Shown: positions 31,701 to 40,761 of the stretch, in pieces
Layout of the letters: each line of letters begins with the position of its first letter
How positions within the stretch are numbered: position 1 is the first letter of the stretch
The notes under the pieces: generated by a model
Database searches by the model: none
The model's input: only the letters and a program-made list of their open reading frames with translations
What the model was told of the DNA's origin: nothing
Translations under genes and position numbers: made by a program
Assembly (NCBI GenBank): GCA_949358305.1
Contig: OX442322.1
Location: forward strand, 8,370,001-8,434,000
DNA length: 64,000 bases
Direction of reading: 5' to 3'
Origin: Strigamia acuminata
Lineage: Eukaryota; Arthropoda; Chilopoda; Geophilomorpha; Linotaeniidae

Positions 31701-33833
31701 GAACTTTCAATTTATCCTGGAACATCTGAATTCACTGGCACGTCGCCCGAACAATCGCCATGTCAAACTCCACCACCTTCACCTGCTCGGTCGCATCGCC
31801 AAACTCCACCAACTTCGCCTGACCGATCACATCATCAATCTGAAGCGTCAGCTGGACAGTTGGCTCATCAATCTCCGCCCGGTTCGCCAGCACGATATAT
31901 CACGTATCGTCGTAAAGGGCGTGGAGCAGACTCAGGAAGTCATACTGTACCAGTATTCGATGACACCCCAATGTCTCCTGCTCCGATTCCTCCCATAACA
32001 GGAACTGAAGTTCCGGCAGCGACTGAGCGTCATACAGCACATATGTGGCGACTTGTCGGCGGGAATTCCGAATGTAGTAATTGGAGACGCGAAGAGCATC
32101 TTAGAAAAGATCAAGTACCTGGGAAGATTAGGACCGACGTTTACTATTTTCCAATGCCTGGAATCAGACTCAGATCACCGAAAGACATTGAAGAATATTG
32201 CATGCTCAACAACATAGACTATGAGCCTGAACTTTTCACGTTCCGCAATATTGAATACACGTTGCCAATTATCCCAGGACCCCAACATGCAGCCCATCTT
32301 TGTCGAACGGAACCGGCCTCTTATGCCGAAATACCCAAATTCACGGACGCTCCGAAATGGCGCGAAGCCATCGATGAGGAGCTGGGAACGTTCGTCGAGA
32401 GAGAGGTCTATGTAGAAGTCCCTAGACCACCTAACACTACCATCTTGGGCTGCAAGTGGATCTTCAAATTGAAGACGGATGTAACCGGCACCATCACACG
32501 ATACAGGGCCCGTCTAGTCGCGCAGGGATTTCGTCAAACGCTGGGCGTGGATTATGATGAAGTTTTCAGCCCAGTGGTGAATTTTGTTTTAATTCGCCTA
32601 TTCTTCTGTCTCCTGGTTGTGTTGCGTGGTTGGAAGGACGCCCATCTTGACATTAAATGTGCGTACCTGTATGGTGAGTTAAAACACAAGGTTTACATGA
32701 GGATCCCTGCAGGTGCCACATGCTCCGACCCCAACAACGTTTGGCTACTCGTAAAATCGCTCTACGGACTGCACCAATCAGGAAGGCAGTGGTTTGAAAA
32801 GCTGGATGAAGCCCTTCGAGATCTTGGATTTAAGAAGATGCCGGCATGTAACTGTGTTTACACATTTGGGAATTCTGCCGTAATGTTGATCTATGTGGAT
32901 GATATTGTTCTCTTTTATGCTTCAGACAGCATTTTCAGCCAGTTACTTGCCCTCATTAGTTCAAAGTTCCAGATAGTTAATCTTGGTCCAATCACGAGAC
33001 TACTGGGCGTTGAGTTCATCCGTGACGCAGGGCGCACGTTCATCACACAACGTGCGTACATCGCAAAACTTGTGAAGAAATTTGGCATTGCAACCAACAA
33101 TCGCATCAAGGTTCCCGTGACTCCCGGCACCACACTCGTGAGAGGGTCAACCGAAAATCTGGCAGACTTTCCCTACAGGTCACTCATTGGATCATTATTA
33201 TTCCTGGCGTCAAGAACGCGCCCCGACATTCTTTACTCAGTGATTGCTCTGGCACAATTCAACACATGCTACAATCAAACGCATATCCGTGCATTGCTAC
33301 AGGTCATGCAATACGTCGCCAACACTGCGGACTTGTGCATTGAGTTGTCCGGTTGCACATCATCACAACTGTGGGCATTCACTGACGCGTCGTGGGCAAG
33401 CGATCCAGAAACATCCTTGAGCTTCGGTGGCTACATCACCTATGTTGGAAACGTACCGATCGGCTGGTCTTGCCGAAAACAGTCAACCGTGGCATGCTCA
33501 ACAATGGAGGCGGAGTTTATCGCCCTTGTTGAGTGTGTCAAGGAGCTGTATTGGTTGAATCACGTGTACACCCAGTTTCCAGCTTTGAATCGCCTATCTC
33601 GACCCGTCGTTTATTCCGACGCCCTGGCCAGCATACAGTTCACCTCAAACGATGTGGAGAACTCGAAGACTCGACATATCCGCGTTCGTTATCACTGGCT
33701 CAGGGAATGGTTCACGGCGGGACGCTTTGATCTCCGAAAAGTGGAAAGCGAGTTCAATGTCGCGGACATTTTCACGAAATGGCTCAGTTCGGAGCGTCTA
33801 CGATCGCTGATTGCCAACATCTTCAGATCATAG
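28770..33833 (+). CDS. Copia gag-pol polyprotein, intact, 1687 aa
   Basis: The ATG at 28770 (CCACAATGAAG) starts a copia-type gag (UBN2-like, residues about 20-200). A CCHC knuckle CFNCDQMGHYANRC follows (about 230), then a protease with DCGATDH (about 318), GAG-pre-integrase HHCC (WHSRLGHLH about 563, CNDC about 600), the DDE integrase core (MDLWGP about 628, SDRGGEF about 692, AERINR about 729), a low-complexity linker (about 857-1190), RVT_2 reverse transcriptase with YVDD (about 1375) and RNase H (FTDASWASD about 1536; MEAEF about 1578; SDALAS). The order protease-integrase-RT-RNase H is diagnostic of Ty1/copia. It is longer than Drosophila copia because of the protease-integrase spacer and the Ser/Pro/Asp-rich linker. 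The protease Asp-Cys-Gly in place of Asp-Ser/Thr-Gly is unusual. Confidence 0.96.
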   Translation: MKKASELSGGTVPVLTVGNYESWQRSMRMLLKSEGLWRHVTEEKEAEHLATLNEKEKDRYAVKKDKALGHIYIHVSEAKRSALDACNTPKQAWDKLATIYAPSSRARRAAMRWEFLSLQLKPGEDMPDFIGRVDHFVQQLKDVGENVSEEHHSFQYLKGLPPEYSQATFAVYHWPDANFTPTKVAEQLLSEQMRLKAMGLTNQPSAHTSKGQFRQRNQSRGPRDLSKIKCFNCDQMGHYANRCPQPPRGDGNQSTASVQRSSRSKSRRRNKNAAAKVEDNRPRGSSRPKREGTFFCSAPQIIERPTVHFMQSNEWIVDCGATDHVSHVRDWFTDFSNIQPFDIALGQGKSQVTGRGTVQLLTSVDGADCTINLKNVLFAPNFEANLISVSKIDKTNHHVHFFNGEVNVYQTDFRSPIIRARERGGLYYLDGLCSTHLVTPTVSTITQPPVQISLQPVQTLVTTEVDFDNVPKPKKGKSKLREISDFRITLPAIEPAKQMPVQQTPNPPLPAQVTIPPPTQKNPNIQSYVDILKSLPHAFLPSETSNPKQKVVANPTTVKDATGLWHSRLGHLHTNAMKLLAANEQVHGMEPAEVRQELACNDCRIAKSTRASHKPDPHPMTSKPLDLLHMDLWGPAPITSLGGSDYVFTIIDDATRYTWIFPLTHKSQTFAAFKDFVARVERVQNTTVKAIRSDRGGEFMSNEFLHYLQEKGIQGQRTNPASPQMNGTAERINRTMADSVRSIISETKLPDALWAELAVTFGYIKNRSPHSRLKHQVPYILWRQRDLSLRHLRKIGSKCWVHYTAPGRKKLEARAWEGYLVGYATSTRGYRVWNPVEDRVYESIHVKIDEHQSYRKSLRGSTQRPDETFLENGNGQQSVSFDDNVRYHRWPKGSDSDRSDNSDNDDDNGNDNQTSTSASMHTPLVYLPPPTTPEQRLLDACALELPSSASLRQSQSYPILWIPPDEDDTDADINKIDELSIYPGTSEFTGTSPEQSPCQTPPPSPARSHRQTPPTSPDRSHHQSEASAGQLAHQSPPGSPARYITYRRKGRGADSGSHTVPVFDDTPMSPAPIPPITGTEVPAATERHTAHMWRLVGGNSECSNWRREEHLRKDQVPGKIRTDVYYFPMPGIRLRSPKDIEEYCMLNNIDYEPELFTFRNIEYTLPIIPGPQHAAHLCRTEPASYAEIPKFTDAPKWREAIDEELGTFVEREVYVEVPRPPNTTILGCKWIFKLKTDVTGTITRYRARLVAQGFRQTLGVDYDEVFSPVVNFVLIRLFFCLLVVLRGWKDAHLDIKCAYLYGELKHKVYMRIPAGATCSDPNNVWLLVKSLYGLHQSGRQWFEKLDEALRDLGFKKMPACNCVYTFGNSAVMLIYVDDIVLFYASDSIFSQLLALISSKFQIVNLGPITRLLGVEFIRDAGRTFITQRAYIAKLVKKFGIATNNRIKVPVTPGTTLVRGSTENLADFPYRSLIGSLLFLASRTRPDILYSVIALAQFNTCYNQTHIRALLQVMQYVANTADLCIELSGCTSSQLWAFTDASWASDPETSLSFGGYITYVGNVPIGWSCRKQSTVACSTMEAEFIALVECVKELYWLNHVYTQFPALNRLSRPVVYSDALASIQFTSNDVENSKTRHIRVRYHWLREWFTAGRFDLRKVESEFNVADIFTKWLSSERLRSLIANIFRS

Positions 33834-34057
33834 ACCTGCACTACCTTCAATAATGACATTCCTAAGTTATTTTTCCCAAAGTTGAGGATAATCGAGTTCA
33901 GTGGGAATCCTCGGGCTTCCTTAGTGAAGAGTTCTTCAATATCAGTACCCGGCTTGATTATTCGCCTATATTATTTGTTTTTCTGAATATAACACACTGT
34001 AATTCCAGCATCTGTTAGCTATCTCCCCTGTAATTATTCACCATCGAAGAGGGGATT
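33834..34057 (+). other. Copia 3' untranslated region with polypurine tract
   Basis: GAAGAGGGGA at 34046-34055 directly before the 3' LTR is a normal polypurine tract. Nothing else is recognised in these 224 bp. Confidence 0.85.
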
Positions 34058-34589
34058 TGTGGGTCTAAAGACCATTTATTTGATCGATGTCGAATGTTTC
34101 TGATGTCAATTTAGCGTTTTATTTCACACGATGTAAACTTTTACTGCTTTAGAATCAAATGCGGTATTTGTATTTGCTTTACGATTGTTCCGTACGAAAT
34201 TCCGTACGATTTATGTATCTACTAATGAGATTTGTTCTATTTTTCAATGTTAATGTTATTATCTGGCACTAGAGTGCCACACTTGTTTTTCCTTGCAAAA
34301 TCCAAGATGGCGCAACACACGGGCGTGTGTTGCCCTGACTGTTTATCCACATCAAAGTAATGTATTTTCGTTTAATTAAATTGTTTTTAGTAGTTTTAAC
34401 AATTGTACTTACTTTAAAGCACCTTCTGTGCTCTTTTGTGCGCGAATAAGCGGCCTTAAGCCGCGCGCTTGTTACGAAACGTATTGCGACGTATCGCAAA
34501 CGTTCGCGTCGCAGACCGACGCCATTACGGCAATTTGCCGCACGCTTCTCGGCGATATCTCGCCGATATCTGCGCCCCTCTGTTCTACA
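34058..34589 (+). repeat. 3' LTR of the copia element (532 bp)
   Basis: The same length and, by eye, the same sequence as the 5' LTR, with the inverted YY1-like motif at 34301-34312. AGTTC follows. Confidence 0.95.
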
Positions 34590-36692
34590 AGTTCTGAGCG
34601 AGTTACCAAATGGTACACCGACTTGCAACGTCTTATTGACGCAAAGGTCAAGCGATGGATGGGAACTTATTCGGGACAAGCACTAGATCTTGAAGTATAT
34701 TGCGATGCAAGCCCGCAAGCGTATGGATGCGCAATTTATGTCCGCGCTGCATCTGGAGAGTGTCAATTGCTTCTAAGCAAAGGACGCATTGCTCCGATGA
34801 CCAAGCTATCCCTACCACGCCTAGAGCTGACCGCCACAGTAGTGGGCGTCCGTATGACAGAGTATTTGAGGAAGGATTTCCTACCTAGCTATCCAATTGG
34901 AAAGGTCAGTTATTTTTCTGACTCGATGGTAGCATTAGGCTGGATAAGATCCGTCAAAAACCGTTGGAAGCCATATGTTTCCAATCGGGTTGCAGAAGTT
35001 TTAGAAAAGTCTAGTCCGGAACAGTGGACATACATTCCGACAGAGCGGAATCCAGCAGACGTTTTTACGCAACCTTGCGACGCTAGAAGCCTAATGGCTA
35101 ACCGTCTTTGGTGGGATGGACCTGGCCAACCAGAAGTTCTTCCTATCGATTTAGACACCGTCGTTTTTCCGCTTGAGGAAGAGAAAAAAGGGAAGGTTGT
35201 TACAGCTAGCATGATGGTAGAAGCATTCACGATCAAATTTTTTGAACGCTTTAGCTCATTTAGTAAGCTTGTGAAAGTGTTTGCGCGCATGAGGCGCTGG
35301 CTACCTTTTTCTTCTTCGCGTGGGAGGGACCTCGAGTACCTCGAGATAGAGTTAGCCGAGGAAAAGATTATTCGTTTAGCACAGGACACGTACTTTCGAG
35401 ACGAGATATTAGCCACAGAGCTTAAGGAGAAGGTCCACAAGGAGTCAATCCTGAAAAATTTCGACATTTTTTTTGACGAAAAAGAGATTTTGAGACTTAG
35501 AAGTCGTTTAGGGAAGTCGACACTGTCTTTCGACGAGGCTTACCCTATTCTGTTACACCCTGACAGCTGGGTCACCAAACTGATCATTAGACGAGCTCAC
35601 CTGCAGTTGTTGCACGGTGACCTTAGCGAGACACTTTATCGTGTCCGAGATCGCTATTGGGTGATACGAGGTCGAAGAACAGTTAAGTCTGTGATTCGTA
35701 GCTGTCTAACCTGTAGGAAGGAACGATTAGGACGTCATAATCCTTCTACTGGCGATCCTCCTATGGAGAGAGTTACGCCGGCAGCTCCGTTTCAAAACAC
35801 GGGCATAGATCACCTCGGACCATTGAAAATCACGAGTAAGGAAAAGGACAAAAAGGTATACATATTACTATTTACCTGCTTGGCGACGAGAGCCATTCAC
35901 TTGGAAGTCTCGGTTGATTTATCGGTCGAGAAATTTCTGTTGGCGTTCCGTCGTTTTGGCGCTCGTTTCGGTTATCCGGCGAAAGTCTTCTCGGACAATT
36001 CGAAGACCTTCGAGCGGGGTAGCCAAGAGATTCAATCGTGGGGGAAGTTATTGTGTAAGGACGGGATAAAGACATTGCTTTCGGAAAAGCGAATAGTCTG
36101 GTCTTTTATCCCATCTCTCTCGCCATGGGCGGGCGGAGCTTGGGAAAGGCTCGTCCGTTCCGTGAAGGACAAGCTACAGAAGACGTTGCTTTGCCATACA
36201 GTCGATTTGGAAACGTTACAGACACTGGCGGCGGAAGTCAGTTCGGTACTGAACTCGCGTCCTCTCTCTTACGTACACGAGGAACCTGACGGAGGCCGCG
36301 TCATTTCACCCGAAAACTTCTTAACAGGAGGTATGCCGAAGTTTGTTATAAATCGACCATTGCACGCCATTCGTAGAAAGGATTTACTGCGTCTAGAGAA
36401 GAAGCGGAGACTTCACCTCTGGGAGTTCTGGAGGCTTTGGAAGGAAAGCTACTTAAAGCAGCTCCGGAACTTCCACGAGGTGAAGGGGGATTCCGCATAC
36501 AAAAATCCAGAAGTTGGACAAGTGGTTTTGCTGGAGAAAGTAGGAAGCAATCCCTATTTCTGGCCTCTTGCCCGTATCACCGAGGTCATGCCCGGGGAAG
36601 ACGGTTTCGTTCGCGTCGTACGTGTGCTTTCGTCAAACGGAAAAGAATACAGACGATCGGTCAAACACGTACGGGCGTTGGAGCTGGACTAG
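34590..36692 (+). pseudogene. BEL/Pao element C: RNase H, integrase and C-terminal fragment
   Basis: It continues element C in phase after the copia insertion. RNase H (VYCDASPQAYGC near 34697; LPRLELTATVVG; FSDSMVALGWI), the integrase zinc-binding region (HGDLSETLYRVRDRYWV, CLTCRK), the DDE core (GIDHLGP near 35806, FSDNSKTFERG near 35990, GGAWERLVRS near 36133) and the DUF5641-like end (NPYFWPLARITEV ... HVRALELD), stop at 36690-36692. No internal stop. The frame also reads leftward through the copia LTR without a stop, but with no ATG there. It is called a pseudogene only because the gene is split three times. Confidence 0.93.
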
Positions 36693-36747
36693 AGCGCCGG
36701 ACCTTTCGGCCGGCTGTTCTCTTCTTTTTTTTTTCGGCTGGCAGCAA
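36693..36747 (+). other. Element C 3' untranslated stretch, pyrimidine-rich
   Basis: CTGTTCTCTTC and a run of T are followed by CGGCTGGCAGCAA and then the LTR. It parallels the A and B ends. No polypurine tract is seen. Confidence 0.65.
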
Positions 36748-37799
36748 TGTTGCGAGCAGGAACGCAACAAAAAGATTTAGAAGTTTTCCACGTTTTGGCT
36801 TCTGAAAAGAAGATTTGACTTTTTAATTTGCTTTTTAGTTTTTGACACAAGTTGGAGACATATCTGAGATGTCCGGTTGTTTGGCTGACCAGCGGTCTTG
36901 TTTGATGATGTCCTTGACGGTCGTCATGCTGCAAGTCGCACCTGGATTGGTCGGGAGATGTGTTGTCGGTCACTTGTGGTCGTTTTGATGTGATCGTTTT
37001 AGTGGTTTAGTAATTCTGTGTATTAGTTTAAGAATTATTAGAGTTGTTTTGAGATAGGCATATTTTATTTGATTGTTGTTTACCTTTTGCTTGATGTTTT
37101 AGGGGGTCAGCGACTTTCCAAGACGTGAGGCAGCAGGTGGCGAGCGGAGTAAAGCTCCCGTGACAGTGACGGCATTTGGACGCATCGGATCCGCGTGTGT
37201 GTTTAGAGCGGCGTCAATACGCCTTGGTTTGGACTCTCGTTCGAGTCCCCACGCTGTTTGGAAGGTCCTTGCGTCGATGTCTGGTCAAGGGCGGCTATGG
37301 AAGTCTGTCTGGCTCGCTCCTGTTCGCCTGCACAGCTGGTAGCAAGTTGCTGTGCCGCCATCTTGCATGATGAGCGGTTGGCTTTTGTCTTTGAGAAGGG
37401 AAGTTGGCTTTCCTCGGGAACTAAGATTGGGAATTGTTAATACTTGTTTATTTATGTATTTTATGCCTTTAACAGATGTTAAGATTAAGCTTTTATTACT
37501 TGTTATCAATTTGATGAAAAAGGGTTAAGTTTGAGACACGTAGCGCTTTCTTTGGAGACAATAAGTTATTTATAATGAGTAATTGTCATTTGTAATTAAG
37601 CCTATTTTTTAGCGCCATTGTTCACGGTTGCTAGGCGCTTGTTGTTGCTAGGCTTAGTAGTAGTTGTTGGAAAATGAAGTGTGGTTGTTAGGTTAGAATT
37701 AAAAGTTCTCCTTGTTATTTTGTTCCATTTACATGGAGTATTTATTTGGACTAACTTGCACACTTGCTACAGACATGAAGAGTGAGTAGAGAGCCAAGC
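36748..37799 (+). repeat. 3' LTR of element C, interrupted by B2a
   Basis: It starts TGTTGCGAGCAGGAACGC and aligns with the inverted C' LTR at 43892-45470 at both ends of the visible part. It contains a hairpin GCACAGC/GCTGTGC and a YY1-like GCCGCCATCTTG (37354-37365). B2a cuts it after GAGCCAAGC, and the rest is not found in the window. Confidence 0.85.
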
Positions 37800-38719
37800 T
37801 GTTGCTAGCAACCGCGATGGAATCGTTAGCGGTTCAACTTTTGGTTTTTGGACGGAAAGTGTCTTTAGATTTTTAATAATCTTTTTGTCTTCATTTAGTA
37901 TCGTTTAGCCTGATCGCCAGGAATTTGGAGCACTTACCTGCGCTGATTTCTTGGTCTTGACCGTCTGGGACGAGCTGCGTTGTCATGCCAACTCGTCACT
38001 GCTTTAGATTTAAGTTTTAGTAGAGCCTAGAGCATTTTCTCTTATGTTTGTACTAGTTTTTGGCCTCCCGTGTTTGAGCGCCATCTCTTGGTCTGCTTTG
38101 CAATTAGTGATTGTTGTTAATATGCTTTATTAGCAAGTGTAAAAGTGTTATTTGATTTAAGTGACACTGCTCCTGATTGTGCTAGAAATCTGAGCTGTGT
38201 CTGATGTTAGTGTTAAGCCTTTTAAGACAAAGGATTGCTTGTTTCAATGCATCTGTTAGTTATAAGCTTTTATTCTCTTGGTTTTGTACATTTTGTAATG
38301 TAACTGATGCATTTCCTCATTTTGCCTGTTTCCATAGTCACGCATTCCAACAATGAGTGCGTGCTTCTTGTGTTGTTGAAACTTAACCCTAACGGTTGAG
38401 TTTTATTTTCCTCTCTCTCACTTTGGAATAAAACTACTGTTTTCTTCCCCAAACCAGTCTATTTCTTCTGCCTACATGATGTGTAGTGAGTAGAGAACCG
38501 GGCGCGCTTTCTCCTCCTACTGGCCGCCACTTTGTGAGTTGATTCGAACGTTTATGCCTGAGATCGTTAACCCTAAATTGCCGTGGTTGGGCCCGACCTT
38601 GTCTGGTTGCGCATGCGCACGTCCACACACCCACTATACTTTCACTTTTCTCCTGGGATTTCTTCCGCCATCGTCGCTGATCGTTTCCCCGTCCTGGTCT
38701 GTTGCCAGTGCTAGCAACA
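37800..38719 (+). repeat. 5' LTR of B2a (920 bp)
   Basis: TGTTGCTAGCAACC to TGCTAGCAACA. The central block is diverged from the B1 LTRs but the ends are conserved. Confidence 0.9.
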
Positions 38720-38731
38720 GAATTCACTTCG

Positions 38732-38747
38732 TGGTGCCGTGACCAGG
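38732..38747 (+). other. Intact tRNA-His-type primer-binding site of B2a
   Basis: TGGTGCCGTGACCAGG, 12 bp after the LTR, without the TTTTGTT insertion present in B1 and B2b. Confidence 0.85.
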
Positions 38748-39124
38748 ATAGATGACCGTTTTCGCCAGTTGTGTGCGCCTGATCATCGCGTGCAACTGCG
38801 AGCTTCGACCGTCTGTTTCCTGCCTGAGTTTGCGCCAGTGTTTAGTCCAGTCGTCGCTGTCGTGTGTGTCCAGCGTGTGGCTCCTTGTAGACAATCGAGC
38901 TGCAGAGAAGCCGCATCCAGTTTACGCCGTCGTGTCGAGTGGATCGTCCAGTTGGCGTCCGAATTTCGTCGTGTGATCACAACGCAGCGTGCATTTGTGC
39001 TTTCCATTCTGGAAGATGACATTTCTTGTGTCTTTTCTTGGCTTTTTGGGGGTTTTTTCGAGTCAATTAGCTTAGTGTGTGTATCAGATTCGGGGAAAGA
39101 GTGTGTCTTTTCGTGTAAAGAGTA

Positions 39125-40043
39125 TGTTGCTAGCAACCGCGATGGAATCGTTAGCGGTTCAACTTTTGGGTTTTTAGACAGAAAGTGTCTTTGGATTTTT
39201 ATTAATCTTTTTGTCTTCATTTAGTATCGTTTAGCCTGATCGCCAGGAATTTGGAGCACTTACCTGCGCTGATTTCTTGGTCTTGACCGTCTGGGACGAG
39301 CTGCGTTGCCATGCCAACTCGTCACTGCTTTAGATTTAAGTTTTAGTAGAGCCTAGAGCATTTTCTCTTATGTTTGTACTAGTTTTTGGCCTCCCGTGTT
39401 TGAGCGCCATCTCTTGGTCTGCTTTGCAATTAGTGATTGTTGTTAATATGCTTTATTGACAAGTGTTAAAGTGTTATTTGATTTAAGTGACACTGCTCAT
39501 GCCTGTCAAAGCTCTGAGCTGTGTCTGATGTTAGTGTTAAGCCTTTTAAGACAAAGGATTGCTTGTTTCAATGCATCTGTTAGTTATAAGCTTTTATTCT
39601 CTTGGTTTTGTACATTTTGTAATGTAACTGATGCATTTCGCTCATTTTGTTCTTGCCTATTGTCGCGCGCCTAACAATGAGCGCGTGCGTCTTGTGTTGT
39701 TGAAACTTAACCCTAACGGTTGAGTTTTATTTTCCTCTCTCTCATTTTGGAATAAAACTACTGTTTTCTTCCCCAAACCAGTCTATTTCTTCCGCCTACA
39801 TGATGTGTAGTGAGTAGAGAACCGGGCGCGCTTTCTCCTCCTACTGGCCGCCACTTTGTGAGTTGATTCGAACGTTTATGCTTGAGATCGTTAACCCTAA
39901 ATTGCCGTGGTTGGGCCCGACCTTGTCTGGTTGCGCATGCGCACGTCCACACACCCACTATACTTTCACTTTTCTCCTGGGATTTCTTCCGCCATCGTCG
40001 CTGATCGTTTCCCCGTCCTGGTCTGTTGCCAGTGCTAGCAACA
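39125..40043 (+). repeat. 5' LTR of B2b (919 bp)
   Basis: A mosaic by eye: the first half is close to B1, while a central segment near 39520-39620 (TGATGTTAGTGTTAAGCC...) follows B2a, and the 3' part returns to B1-like sequence. This suggests recombination between B subfamilies. Confidence 0.85.
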
Positions 40044-40055
40044 GAATTCACTTCG

Positions 40056-40078
40056 TGGTGCCGTTTTGTTTGACCAGG
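40056..40078 (+). other. Primer-binding site of B2b with the same 7-nt insertion as B1
   Basis: TGGTGCCG, TTTTGTT, TGACCAGG. Confidence 0.85.
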
Positions 40079-40469
40079 ATAGATGACCGTTTTCGCCAGT
40101 TGTGTGCGCCTGATCATCGCGTGCGACTGCGAGCTTCGACCGTCTGTTTCCTGCCTGAGTTTGCGCCAGTGTTTAGTCCAGTCGTCGCTGTCGTGTGTGT
40201 CCAGCGTGTGGTTCCTTGTAGGCAATCGAGCTGCAGAGAAGCCGCATCCAGTTTACGCCGTCGTGTCGAGTGGATCGTCCAGTTGGCGTCCGAATTTCGT
40301 CGTGTGATCACAACGCAGCGTGCATTTGTGCTTTCCATTCGGGAAGATGACATTTTTAGTGTCTTTTCTTGGCCTTTTGGGGGTTTTTTCGAGTCAATTA
40401 GCTTAGTGTGTGTATCAGATTCGGGGAAAGAGTGTGTCTTTTTGTGTAAAGAGTATCTTATCGTGTTAG

Positions 40470-40500
40470 CTCCATATAACTGCTGGAAAAAGCAGGGGAG
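40470..40500 (+). promoter_or_regulatory. Conserved leader hairpin (B2b)
   Basis: The same sequence as in B1: CTCC/GGAG and CTGC/GCAG. Confidence 0.55.
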
Positions 40501-40761
40501 TTTAAGTCGCTTTAAGTAGAATCGTTTCTAGACGTTGTATCGTCTCGTTAGTTAGCTAAAAGAAAGTTTCTAGACGTCTGACCGTCTTGTTAGTTGTGTG
40601 TTTCTCAGTGAAGCTCACGCGCCATTGGTTGCTATCAAATTGTGGTGTTGTTTTCTTGCTTACGCCAGTGGCAGTTGTGTCGCCTTGGTGTCTTGCCGTG
40701 TGTTAAAAGTTACCGTGCTATCTAATTGTCTTTGCTTTCCTACTTGCAGAGGACATTTGGC

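Larger units (their letters stand above)
27333..34589 (+). mobile_element. Complete Ty1/copia retrotransposon
   Basis: 7257 bp with two 532-bp LTRs that look identical by eye, an initiator tRNA-Met primer-binding site, a 905-nt leader, one intact 1687-residue gag-pol ORF, a polypurine tract and perfect 5-bp target duplications. It splits element C between RT and RNase H. Every known part is present, so it is a candidate for a recently active element. Confidence 0.96.
37800..39124 (+). mobile_element. BEL/Pao element B2a: 5' LTR and start of leader
   Basis: A 920-bp B-type LTR (37800-38719), intact primer-binding site (38732-38747) and 5' leader to 39124, where a second B element inserted. 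Its LTR differs from B1 in a block around 38170-38350, so it is a distinct subfamily. The rest of the element is not in the window. The left flank AAGC is a candidate target duplication. Confidence 0.88.
40044..40761 (+). other. B2b 5' leader
   Basis: Nearly the same as the B1 leader: primer-binding site, hairpin (40470-40500), TCTAGACGT repeats and the acceptor-like TTGCAG before the ATG. Confidence 0.8.
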
